From NCBI GenBank assembly GCA_004794655.1, contig SMMW01000619.1:1612001-1676000 (forward strand): DNA of 64,000 nt, given 5' to 3'. This stretch comes from Marisa cornuarietis (Eukaryota; Mollusca; Gastropoda; Architaenioglossa; Ampullariidae). The notes beneath the pieces were generated by a model, which worked only from the letters and a program-made list of their open reading frames with translations, made no database searches and was not told the DNA's origin. The translations under genes were made by a program, and so were the position numbers. Position 1 is the stretch's first letter, and the number at the start of each line of letters is the position of its first letter. Shown one piece after another: positions 1 to 12,152 of this stretch.

Positions 1-2420
1 TGATACCCACACTATATATATAACAGTTACCTCTGAGTGTTACTGTCCCCAGCCTCCTGATACCCACACTATATATATATATAACAGCTACCTTTGAGTG
101 TTACTGTCCCCAGGGTCCTGATACCCACACTATATATATATATATATAACAGTTACCTCTGAGTGTTACTGTCCCCAGCCTCCTGATACCCACACTATAT
201 ATATATAAAAGCTACCTCTGAGTGTTACTGTCCCCAGCCTCCTGATACCCACACTTTATATATATAACAGCTACCATTGAGTGTTACTGTCCCCAGGGTC
301 CTGATATCCACACTATATATATATATAACAGCTATCTTTGAGTGTTACTGTCACCCAGGGTCCTGATACCCACACCAGATATATATATATATAACAGCTA
401 CCTCTGAGTGTTACTGTCCCCAGCCTCCTGATACCCACACTATATATATATATATAACAGTTACCTCTGAGTGTTACTGTCCCCAGCCTCCTGATACCCA
501 CACTATATATATATATATAACAGCTACCTTTGAGTGTTACTGTCCCCAGCCTCCTGATACCCACACTATATATATATATATATAGCAGCTACCTCTGAGT
601 GTTACTGTCCCCAGCCTCCTGATACCCACACTTTATATATATAACAGCTACCTTTGAGTGTTACTGTCCCCAGTGTTCTGATATCCACACTATATATATA
701 TAACAGCTAACTTTGAGTGTTACTGTCACCCAGGGTCCTGATACCCACACTATATATATATATAACAGTTACCTCTGAGTGTTACTGTCCCCAGCCTCCT
801 GATACCCACACTATATATATATATAACAGTTACCTCTGAGTGTTACTGTCCCCAGCCTCCTGATACCCACACTATATATATATATATAACAGTTACCTCT
901 GAGTGTTACTGTCCCCAGCCTCCTGATACCCACATTATATATATATATATAACAGCTACCTTTGAGTGTTACTGTCCCCAGCCTCCTGATACCCACACTA
1001 TATATATATATAACAGCTACCTCTGAGTGTTACTGTCCCCAGCCTCCTGATACCCACACTATATATAATATATATAACAGCTACCTCTGAGTGTTACTGT
1101 CCCCAGCCTCCTGATACCCACACTATATATATATAACAGTTACCTCTGAGTGTTACTGTCCCCAGCCTCCTGATACCCACACTATATATATATATAACAG
1201 CTACCTTTGAGTGTTACTGTCCCCAGGGTCCTGATACCCACACTATATATATATATATATAACAGCTACCTCTGAGTGTTACTGTCCCCAGCCTCCTGAT
1301 ACCCCACACTATATATATATATAACAGTTACCTCTGAGTGTTACTGTCCCCAGCCTCCTGATACCCACACTATATATATATATATAACAGTTACCTCTGA
1401 GTGTTACTGTCCCCAGCCTCCTGATACCCACACTATATATATATAACAGTTACCTCTGAGTGTTACTGTCCCCAGCCTCCTGATACCCACACTATATATA
1501 TATAGCAGCTACCTCTGAGTGTTACTGTCCCCAGCCTCCTGATACCCACACTTTATATATATAACAGCTACCTTTGAGTGTTACTGTCCCCAGCCTCCTG
1601 ATACCCACACTATATATATATATATATAACAGTTACCTCTGAGTGTTACTGTCCCCAGCCTCCTGATACCCACACTATATATATATATATATATAACAGC
1701 TACCTTTGAGTGTTACTGTCCCCAGCCTCCTGATACCCACACTATATATATATATATATAACAGTTACCTCTGAGTGTTACTGTCCCCAGCCTTCTGATA
1801 CCCACACTATATATATATATATAACAGCTACCTTTGAGTGTTACTGTCCCCAGCCTCCTGATACCCACACTATATATATATATATAACAGTTACCTCTGA
1901 GTGTTACTGTCCCCAGCCTCCTGATACCCACACTATATATATATATAACAGCTACCTCTGAGTGTTACTGTCCCCAGCCTCCTGATACCCACACTATATA
2001 TATATATATAACAGTTACCTCTGAGTGTTACTGTCCCCAGCCTCCTGATACCCACACTATATATATATATATATAAAACAGTTACCTTTGAGTGTTACTG
2101 TCCCCAGCCTCCTGATACCCACACTATATATATATATAACAGTTACCTCTGAGTGTTACTGTCCCCAGCCTCCTGATACCCTTACTATATATATATAACA
2201 GTTACCTCTGAGTGTTACTGTCCCCAGCCTCCTGATACCCTCACTATATATATATATATATAACAGTTACCTTTGAGTGTTACTGTCCCCAGCCTCCTGA
2301 TACCCACACTATATATATATATATAACAGTTACCTCTGAGTGTTACTGTCCCCAGCCTCCTGATACCCACACTAATTATACAGCAGCTCCCTCTGAGGTT
2401 TACACTACCCAACACTAGGC
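1..2420. repeat. Minisatellite array, ~60-bp unit with internal (TA)n
   Basis: About 39-40 head-to-tail copies of a unit near 60 bp: a TGATACCCACAC block, a TA run of variable length, AACAG, then ACCTCTGAGTGTTACTGTCC and a CCCAGCCTCC end. Variants recur between copies: CTCTGAG or CTTTGAG, GCCTCC or GGGTCC, and TA runs of different lengths. The array touches position 1, so its true start lies outside the window. The last copy (about 2,370-2,420) is degenerate. Open frames of 60-85 codons on the minus strand come from the periodicity and are not genes. It probably lies in an upstream intron of, or 5' to, the calcium channel gene. Confidence 0.97.
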
Positions 2421-4569
2421 CAGTGCTGCTTGGTTGTTGTTAGACTAACAGCATTGCGCCGTGTGCGTGCAGACACGCAAAGGACAAAAATATCGTATTC
2501 CTTGATTTCCTTTCATCAAATGATGTCTCGTGCCGAAATATTGAAGTCACTATATACTTACTATATAGTTATATGCTTTCTGGTCCCGTAGATTCGGCAG
2601 ACAGTTTAAAATTCTGGTGGCACAGCCACGAGTGCTGTATTTTCACAAATCACAGTATATCTTAAAGATTGTCGATCGCCTTCAAGATTTTGAGAGAAAT
2701 GCACTGACTGGCCGCACCTCCAAGCTGCTGTGCCCATGAAAACTTGGCTTCTGTATGCAAGAACTGATGGATGATCCTCCTACGACTTGTAACTCGGAAC
2801 AGATGCCCACAAGCCTGTCGCAGACCTTGTGGACTGTCCGTGCGACTGGTGCATGCCAGCATCTCCGTCATTAAGTGGAGGAAGATACACATGAAGTCTG
2901 GGTTGTGACTACAGACCACGTGTCAAAAGAGTGCGCAGATGTTTCCTGACTGACCGAAGTGCAAGTTGAGGAAGCATCCGACCCTCCGTGTCGTAAATTG
3001 AACAGTCGGCGAGCTGTCCAGGCAGGAAATTGACCAGTCTGGAAACTGACCACTCGCTAATTAACCAGTCCTGACACTGACATTATCAAGTGTCCATTGC
3101 AAAAATGGAGATTCTGATGTTTATTTTTTTTCTTGTGTTGTTGTCCTTGGTGATATGAAAACCGTTGTGTGTAATTGTGTTTACTTGAGTGGAGCTTGCA
3201 AGAAATGTTTGAAGCAACAACCTTGCCTGACACTAGACTTTTATTAGATTAGCAAACCTTAATTAATGGTGTTTTCAGACACAGACTGACTTAAACTCCC
3301 AGTAAACTTCCATTAATGCCTATGTTCTGACATTTTTGTCACTCTGATTCTCCGCCCTAATATTCTCTATTATGCATAGATAACATTTAAAGGGAGAATA
3401 TTGAAAATATGCGCAGTAAATAAATTTAAAACCCAGTGTGCTGCTGTGTGTTTATCTTTCCCTGGCTAGGAGCGGTCAGTGGCTTCCCCGCTGTCCGAGG
3501 ATCTGGTCCGCGAGCGCCCACCCAGCGCTGACTTTCAGCTCCAGAATGTTCTAGAGATTGTGAGCATGCATGAATGGCCTCTGGTAGTTTTAAAACTTGT
3601 AACATGCCTAGTAAATATGTTGAGGCCGAGTGAGTCCACAAAAGAATGAGAAAGAGAAGGGAGAAATGATGCGCGAGGATGAGATCAATGGCCTCCTTTC
3701 GAGCAGCTGGCAGAATGGCGTCGTTTTAGAAATTGCCAATCGATGAGAGAGACCGGCAGACAGAGGCTGAACCAGCGGCAGAACTTAATCACAAGTCGTA
3801 TTCTTGGAGCAAAGTGTTTCACTCTGTCTTTACAATGATGCAACACGTGTAAATGTAAACTTTGAATGAGTTTGGCTCAAATGAAATTCGCTGATCCACA
3901 TCAAATAATAGTTTGGGAGAGTTCGCGGGAGAAATGAATCCTGGGAGGAACCTGTAACCTCCCGGGGTCACGGATGGGTATCCCTGCTAGTCAGGCATAA
4001 TGATGGATTTTTCGGCCAATGGACCACGATTTCGTTTTTTAGATGAGCAGAAATGGAAGTAGTCTGGCAACCACATTTTGTTCAAGTCAAGCAACAAGCT
4101 GCCTTCCAACCTTTTTCTGTTTTCCTGATGTAACAATTATCTTGTGTGTGTCCTGGGGTTGAACAGTACTCATGTACCGCAAGCCTCCAGGCCCTAACCT
4201 TTCACTTAGAAGTGGATCTTGAGAAGGATAACTAGTTTTTTCCTGTGAGAGACACAGAGAACCCTGACAGATTGAAGCTAAACAGTTTGGAAACAAATTT
4301 GGAGACCTGAAATTTAAATTTGTCTGCGCAGCATGAAATTACTGGAAAATCTATACAGCCGGAGTCAGGCCGAGGAGATGATGTTAAACACTCATGACAC
4401 ATCATTACTGGTATGGTGGTACCACCACAGTGTTGTGCCTGCCACAAGTACTCCACGATGGTGGAGCGAGTTTGAGATGTGACGAGGTTCAGAGTTCGCC
4501 ATTGCTTTCAGCCGCCTGCACATTTGTCATCAAAATGTTGTTTGATTTTGTTTCTCTACGTGTCGTCAG
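2421..4569. other. Non-coding DNA upstream of first recognised channel exon
   Basis: I recognised no exon here. The preceding alpha-2/delta exon should end in TG so that it completes a Trp codon with the G at 4,570, and should encode the end of the VWA_N domain. No convincing candidate was found, so that exon is probably left of the window or in a stretch too diverged to see. The last 40 bases before 4,570 are T-rich and end in CAG, a normal splice acceptor. Short open frames at 2,662-2,919 and 3,426-3,641 (minus) match nothing I know. Confidence 0.5.
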
Positions 4570-5455
4570 GTACATTCAGGCGGCGACGACTCCCAAGAAC
4601 ATCATCATCCTGGTAGACATCAGCGGCAGCATGATGGGAAAACGCATGGCGATCGCGCAGAGCACCGTCTCCACCATCTTGGAAACGTTAAGCGACGAGG
4701 ACTACTTCAATATCATAAAAGTAACTACATGTAACTAGTTTAACATAATTAACAGTTAATTACTGTGACATCAAGAAGGTAACCAACTACTTCAACAACA
4801 TCAAGACAGTTTTATGTCCACACCAACACCACCAAGGAAAGTGACTACTTCAGTTGTTAGGTATGAAGTACGTCAGCGTCACGTGTTCAACTGTACCAAC
4901 ATGTGCCCTCGCGACAGACATTCACTTTTCTCAATGGTCGACCTGCTAAATACCCTGACAATAAATATACTTCTGTGTCAAATAACCAAGATAAGTTAGT
5001 CTATGTCGTAAAAGACATAAATAACTTGGTCTGTCGATGTAACATACTGATGGTGGTGGCTGCTGTGAGTGTTCATGGTGGGGATGAGTAAGACAATGTC
5101 AATAGTAGGGACTCGGGGCTACGTGAATAGCAGATAATGTTAGGTGGTGTTAGAGGACCGCTTCCTTACCCCTCCCGTCGCCTAGTAATGTTCGTATTCG
5201 TTAGCTTGACTTGTGTCTGGAAGATTATTGTTTCTAACATAAAATTCTGTGAGTAAACGTCTTGGACCCTACACGTCCACCAACACGTGGAAATGGTGGG
5301 ATTGTAGAGCAAGGAACACCATCACCAGGAATCAATACCACCAGCCAGTAACCGCCCCTTTGACGTCCCTCCCATCCCCAGCCACTCCTTACTCCTTTCA
5401 TTCCCCACATAGTTAACAATTTCCCGTAAAATAATACACATCTATAAAGATACGT

Positions 5456-5494
<39 letters not shown>

Positions 5495-7596
5495 GTGCGT
5501 GAGTGCGTGCGCGTTGCTACATATCATTGATTTATCTACAACTAAATTTGAACCAGATAAGAGACTGCATATCAGTCTTTGTTTCCTCGAAAATATTTCG
5601 CGCAATATTTTACTTGAAGATGAGAGCTTTGTCCTGTTGACAGAGACACACTCTGTTAGAGCAGATGTGACTGGCGCTTGGCCCCACTATGATGTGTCAT
5701 TGCAGTACTCTAAGGAGCCAGAGTATGTCGACTCGTGTTTCAACGGAACCATTATGCCAGCCAACGTGGACAATATCAGGCGAATGCAGCAGAAGATTAA
5801 CGACATCACAACGCAGGATGCCGCCGATCTCCGCAAAGCTTTGATCCTCGCCTTTCAGCTCCTTAAGCAGGTTTTTATGTTGTGTGCGGCAGCCTCCTGG
5901 TAGCTTAGTTTTGGCCGAGTTACTGTGCTGACCTATTTTGGCGCAGAATTAGTCTAAAAACCTCGCCAAAGCTTATTGCTGTTACTGATCCGAGAGAGTG
6001 CGCTCCCCTTTCTGGTGATCGAGAAGAGTTGTCCCGCTCAGCAGATCAGAGACTACTTGAGAGCTTGCAGCCCGCCCTCCTTTACATGCGTCATGAATCA
6101 TGAGCTATATGCCGGATATTTGCTTCCGGTGGCGCTGTGAGGAATAAGAGTGGTTCACAGGGAGGAACTAGGCGCCGCTTGACGTCATCATACGGGTCTC
6201 GGTGCAGCCGCTGACAGACGCTCACGATGTCACGTGACCCGACTGCGTACTCTCGCGCTGCTACTGTACAAATCACGTGACCTTAAGAATAGCTTCTCTC
6301 TGCGATACAGGAGACGTTTTGTTTCCCCCTTCCAAGGGCCTTGAGAACATAAACGCACGCCGTGAAAGGAAGTAAAATTTGAATAAAACCAGAGCATCCA
6401 CCACAACCTCGTCTACACACAAAGTACTGCAACATCCACCACAACCTCGTCTACACACAAAGTACTGCAACATCCACCACAACCTCGTCTACACACAAAG
6501 TACTGCAACATCCACCACAACCTCGTCTACACACAAAGTACTGCAACATCCACCACAACCTCGTCTACACACAAAGTACTGCAACATCCACCACAACCTC
6601 GTCTACACACAAAGTACTGCAACATCCACCACAACCTCGTCTACACACAAAGTACTGCAACATCCACCACAACCTCGTCTACACACAAAGTACTGCAACA
6701 TCCACCACAACCTCGTCTACACACAAAGTACTGCAACATCCACCACAACCTCGTCTACACACAAAGTACTGCAACATCCACCACAACCTCGTCTACACAC
6801 AAAGTACTGCAACATCCACCGCAACCTCGTCTACACACAAAGTACTGCAACATCCACCACAACCTCGTCTACACACAAAGTACTGCAACATCCACCACAA
6901 CCTCGTCTACACACACATTTTGCATCCTCATAATAATTATGTGCCCATCACTCTTCTTCTTCTGTCAAACAGTACATTAAAAATAGTTTTAAGTTTCTGT
7001 TAATGATGTGGTGTTTCTAGGCCAACACTTCATTCACAGTAAAACGAGACGGCGGTCTTGGCGAAGTTTTCTGCGAGTAGCAGGGGGGTGGGCAGGATAA
7101 TATTTCTTACTCACCCTCCCCCTTACCCAACAGGGCTGCAGGTGTCTTTAAAGTGTGGTCTTTGAGACGCCGCTGGCATCCTCTTGGATCCAGACTGGGA
7201 CCGTGCCAATCTGTGCCTATGTGGCATTAAACATTAACTACACCAAGCGTGTGAGTGAGTGAGTGAGTGAGTGAGTGAGTGAGTGAGTGAGTGAGTGAGT
7301 GAGTGAGTGAGTGAGTGAGTGAGTGAGTGAGTGAGTGAGTGAGTGTTTCTTCCTTCATCAAGCGATCGAGCTGATTAATTTATGTTGCTGGTTGTTTAGC
7401 GTTAGATGATTCATTGATTAGCTGGTCAGTTGATGGATTTAATTTGATTGATTGAAGGAGGAGCGTCAGATGAACTCCAACACGAGCACCGTGTGCAACA
7501 AGGCCATCATGATCATCACAGACGGCGCCCCTGAGAACTACGTTGATGTCTACAAGGAATACAACTGGCCCAACAAGTCGGTGAGTGGTGTATCTT

Positions 7597-7647
<51 letters not shown>

Positions 7648-8525
7648 ATCATCATCATCATCATCATCATGTTACTCGTCATATTCGAAAGTTTTCAAAT
7701 AATAAAAATAAGCAATAATTTAAGTGTATGAATAATTTAAACTACTCCAAAAGAGATAATATAATTTTATCTTTACTCGTATAATTTCAGGTCAGAATTT
7801 TTACCTACCTCATAGGCAAGGAAGTGCCGGATGACCGTAAAATCCAGTGGATGGCATGTGTCAACAAAGGTGAGCTAACTGAAACAAATAATAGTCTTCA
7901 TATCTTTACCCCTACAGAGCCCTGCTCTGGACAATGTGTCTTCACGAAATTATAATAATTTCACTGCTTGGAATAGGTTGTTCATCTAAGGTGGAATTGT
8001 TTACTTGGCTAAGTGAGTGGTTAACACACCTCACATGCTTTGCTGCTGTTAGATGTGCGGTAATCGACTGCCTACCTGTGAGCCACCGAGTACCCAAAGT
8101 CCGTGAATTGCTTTTCTAGGGAAAACAAATACGTTTGTGAATATTAAAAAAGAGAGAATTGAAAGCAAATTGTTTTGTTTTTTTTACGGGAAAGACACTT
8201 TAGACAGGAGACAATAAACTGCCTGCCTGCTGCACAAGTGTAGCTGGGGACATGCCAGTCTTTTTCATTCCACTTTCACCGCCTGCACTAATTTTTCTCG
8301 TAAACTGTCTTTCAGGAGAATTCACCCATATCTCCACAAGGGCGGATGTTCAGGAGAATGTACAGGTAAGTAAATTATCCTCACTGTTCTTGGTTCCTTT
8401 ATTCTTTCTTTCTTTTGTTCGTTCTTTTTTTCGTTTGTTCGTTCGTCTTTCTTTCTTTTGTTCGTTCGTTCTTTCTTTCTTTTGTTCGTTCGTTTTTTCT
8501 TTCTTTCTTTCTTTGCAATGTAATT

Positions 8526-8557
<32 letters not shown>

Positions 8558-8916
8558 TGCAATGTAATAAGACGTTGCTGACAGTCGCACTGTGCTCTTA
8601 CTGTCTCAAGCTCTTTCTCCCTATCTTCTCTGTCGTTTTCTCTCATTTCGTTTGTTGTTGAAGCAGTCGCAATGCCCCGGAGTGCGAGTCAGTGTAATGT
8701 GGAAAGTTAGAAGACAAGAGTCGCTGATCATCTTTCTCTCTACAGCAATACATCAAAGTCCTGAGCAGGCCCATGGCCCAGAATAAGTCCACCCATTTCG
8801 TGTGGAGCGCCGTGTACCTGGACTACCCGACACAAATGTCGGAGATCAGCGTCAACCCTGTGTCATTCATCAGCAACAGGATCAACGCTGAGTACGAGCA
8901 GGATGCTTCCTTTGAG
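4570..8916 (+). CDS. CACNA2D3: Channel exons 1-6: VWA domain with intact MIDAS
   Basis: Exon 1 encodes [10 protein letters not shown], then a hydrophobic beta strand and DISGS, the metal-ion-dependent adhesion site that in alpha-2/delta proteins is needed for calcium channel trafficking. Exon 2 carries the [10 protein letters not shown] segment with a conserved Cys and an N-glycosylation sequon. Exon 3 has [10 protein letters not shown], a late VWA strand with the MIDAS-associated Asp, then YNWPNKS. Exon 4 encodes [11 protein letters not shown] and WMACVNK, exon 5 [12 protein letters not shown], exon 6 YIKVLSRPM and [10 protein letters not shown]; all are alpha-2/delta signatures. Exon 6 probably ends at the weak donor GAG|gttaac (8,916). 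It keeps phase 0 into exon 7, but other ends are possible. Confidence 0.93.
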
Positions 8917-10434
8917 GTTAACGGCGATGAAGTTGTCTTTCTGTCTTCATTCCTCACTTACAGCCTTTAATTTTTCAAACCTGACAGGGAAGTTTTTTAA
9001 TTATAGTGTTTATTTTTTTCACACACGTGCGTATACAAACACGCATGCACACCACACAAACGCACACACGTACTCACAGGTCAACACGCGCGCGCGCGCG
9101 CGTGCACACACACACACACACACACTGCATACATGTGTATGCGCGGCAGCTAACCCGTAACAAAATGTCGTCCCTGTGTGCTTTTCGTGCGCGCGAATGT
9201 TTGTAGGATGTCTGGGTACACCAACTGATGACCAATAACTCCTTGACAGGGTCTGGGGCTGGTCATCTCCGTCGCAATGCCAGTGTTTGACACAAGGACT
9301 GCGGTGGTGAGTTGTCTTTTCTTACATCTCTTGCTCCTTCCCTCCCCCACTCATTCCAGCACCCGGACACCCCGTCCACCCGACGTTCAGAGCGCCACCC
9401 AGTGCTGCGTGGCCCCCCGATAAGCTCGCTGCACGTGCGGCGGTATCTTCTCTTGCTGGAGGTCCGTCGCACTGCAGCGTGTGAGCAGAACACAGCTCCA
9501 CCCCTCCACGAGATAAGCTGTCCACTTCTGGACTCACAACAGCTTGTTGCTCCACCCGGGTGAGGTGAGTAGCGACAGGCAGGAGACACCACCTCAACTC
9601 CGTCACTGAGTGCATCTCCAGTGTGTACAGTGGCCACTCCAGAGGTCTTCCTTGTAAAGAGACCCTTTATTTCAATAGCCACCTATGACGCGGCTCAAGC
9701 ATTTTTAATGTAATTTGTTTACGAAAGGAAAATTGTGTAGATGGTGTGTGTGGGTGTGTGAAAGAGAGAGAGACTATGTACCTTCTCTGTTTCTCTCGCT
9801 TGTTGACGATCTCTTTACTCGTCTCACCATCTCCTTAATCTTTTCTTTTTTTTTCGAGAACATCCCTGAAGTTCTGTGCAAGTTTGACAAATCCTATTAA
9901 AGAGCTGGTGGGCTTTGACTAATCTGCTAGTCTCATGCTACACGTCAGCCTTGGCTGCCGAGGGCTATGTACTGCCGTAGATTTTTTCTCCCCCGCCTCC
10001 TGGTGTCATAAAGAGTATTATTATCAATCAGCCAAGACCTCAGATCAATGGTTCCTTTACCTCTATCGCTAGTGTTTACCTCCAGCTGTGTCAACAAGTG
10101 TGACCTTTTCTTCGTCTGCTCCGCACGACTGGGGATGAAGAGAAGCCCCAGACTGGGCTGCACTTTCCTCAAGAGCTGTTGACGGCCTTTCACTGACGAG
10201 GGCCTCGTGTTTCTTGTTATCATTTTGCTGTAGGGTCTGACGAGTAGGCAGCTTTACTCGTTGTGATGATGGGCCGCTGGCATAATGCACTTTAAGGAGG
10301 GTGGCCTTGTTAATTTGCTTCACTGCTTCAGAAGATTCTCTTTGCCAGTCTCTCCCTAACTCTCTGCAGATGCCCTGGTCTCTTACAAAATTATTTTTGA
10401 ATAAAGCACGTGCCTGATTTTAATATCGTCGGAA

Positions 10435-10481
<47 letters not shown>

Positions 10482-12113
10482 CGTTCATGTGTGCACCCTT
10501 GGGCGTGTGTTTGTGCGACTGAACATTTTCTGAAACTTTGAGAAGACCCTAAGCCGAGTCATGCAAGAGGAATGATATTGCAACACCGATATCACATATT
10601 TAGAATAACAAAGTTGTTTGCCTAATGTTCTGTAAGTTTTTGCCATTCACTACAATTGCCGTAGGTACCCACAACGCCTCTACCTCTACCTCAACCTCTG
10701 TTGCCCCCTGTTCCCTAACCTTTACTACTGAGTGCTGTTGTCTGTGTCTCGTGTCTTTCCTTTCACTCTCGTGCTTTGTCGTCAATGTTTTTTCAGGCGA
10801 AGTGCGAAGAGGACCCGACTAAAAATCTGCTGGGAGTTGTGGGAACGGATGTCAGGGTGAACGACCTCGTGAAGCTGATACCCACCTACAAGGCACGTGC
10901 TGTCTGACCTGTGTGTCCACTGTGTGCCCGACCTCATCGCGCAAAACTGTTTTACTCAACCCGCCCTTCCCGCGACCAACCGAACCTCTCCCCACAAACC
11001 CAAGCTATATGTGTGCGTGCGTGCGTGTGTGTGTGTGTGTTCAATCTTTATTGAAGTCGAAGCGGCGGTTCCGACCCCCTTGGACGGATGTATTTACCCC
11101 TTTTTAAAAAATCGTAAAAAATTAACTAAAAGAGATAGAAGAACAACTCAAATTGATAATGATAGATCAAAATGTAGAGAAAAGGAACAGCCTAATCTTG
11201 TGTTTGCTTGAAAACACTTTTATAGTATTCCCAACAGAAAATGACATGATAATGAGCTCAAACAAAACTCCCGCAACGTAAATGAAAATAACATAAGGGA
11301 AGGAACCACTGAAACCATTAGGAAATAGTCCACCATGATTCCCTCCCTTTAAAAACATTTCAGCCAATCAAAATTCGTTTGTAAGAGGGAAAGATGTAAA
11401 CAAATGGTCGAGCGCCATTTTGAACTATCGAAAGTACGTTGCGGTTTACTCAATTTGACATGGATTTGTACTTCAACAACCGCAAAGGAGAAGAAAATAG
11501 TAAGTAATATTTAAATTCTAATGTATATTCTAATAAAACATATGTTTGTTTGGTACTTTATGTCTGTATATATTGTGTAAATAATTTTTGGTTAATTTCT
11601 GAAATTTACGTTGAAGTGTTCTAAAACACGTACAGTTCATTTGATTTTAGTACTCGAAGACAAAACCTATGTATCTTAAAATTTACACCAAGTTAATGTT
11701 TTAAAAAAGCTCTTTAAAACGGTGTATTACAGATGGTTATCTTTACTGTAGGTTAATAAATATAAATTTTCAAAGCTGCCCGTCGAAATTTCAATACCGG
11801 GAATTTGCTAGCCTTTTAGCAAACATAAAGACAGGTAGCGTGGGAAAATGCAAAGACTTCCTGTTAAAACTTACTTCCTACATTTTTTAAGAAAGATAAT
11901 TGTGTTCAGAAATGAATAAGCTATCTTATTTATTAAGTTTTTCTTCTAAAAAAAAAGATCTTTAAGAGTAACAACATTTAAAAACTGCATCACACCATAG
12001 GGTGCGAACCGGGTTCAGGCGAAGATCACGTGATCGCCCTTAAGCGAGCGATCGGCAAGGAAAGAGGCCGCCCTTCCCGCGACCCACCTACACCTCTCCC
12101 CACAAACCCAACC

Positions 12114-12152
<39 letters not shown>

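Noticed and set aside
313..2415. Minus-strand frames of 60-85 codons with a GIRRLGTVTL-like periodic peptide
   Set aside because: They follow the minisatellite period exactly and change with TA-run length; no homology or gene context.
2662..2919. 85-codon minus-strand frame, first thought a reverse transcriptase relic
   Set aside because: No conserved block of any reverse transcriptase or other family can be seen.
6379..6933. 184-codon plus-strand frame
   Set aside because: Translation of the 38-bp minisatellite in three frames; lies inside an intron of the channel gene.
8005..8105. tRNA-like A box (GGCTAAGTGAGTGGTTAA)
   Set aside because: No B box at suitable distance and no cloverleaf; at most a decayed SINE head.
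8350..8646. Lys/Glu-rich minus-strand frame resembling a coiled coil
   Set aside because: Read through a CTTT/TTCG simple repeat next to exon 5.
9263..9682. 139-codon minus-strand frame
   Set aside because: Arg/Ser/Gly-rich frame from GC-rich DNA without recognisable domain; the plus-strand splice context is the better, though weak, reading.
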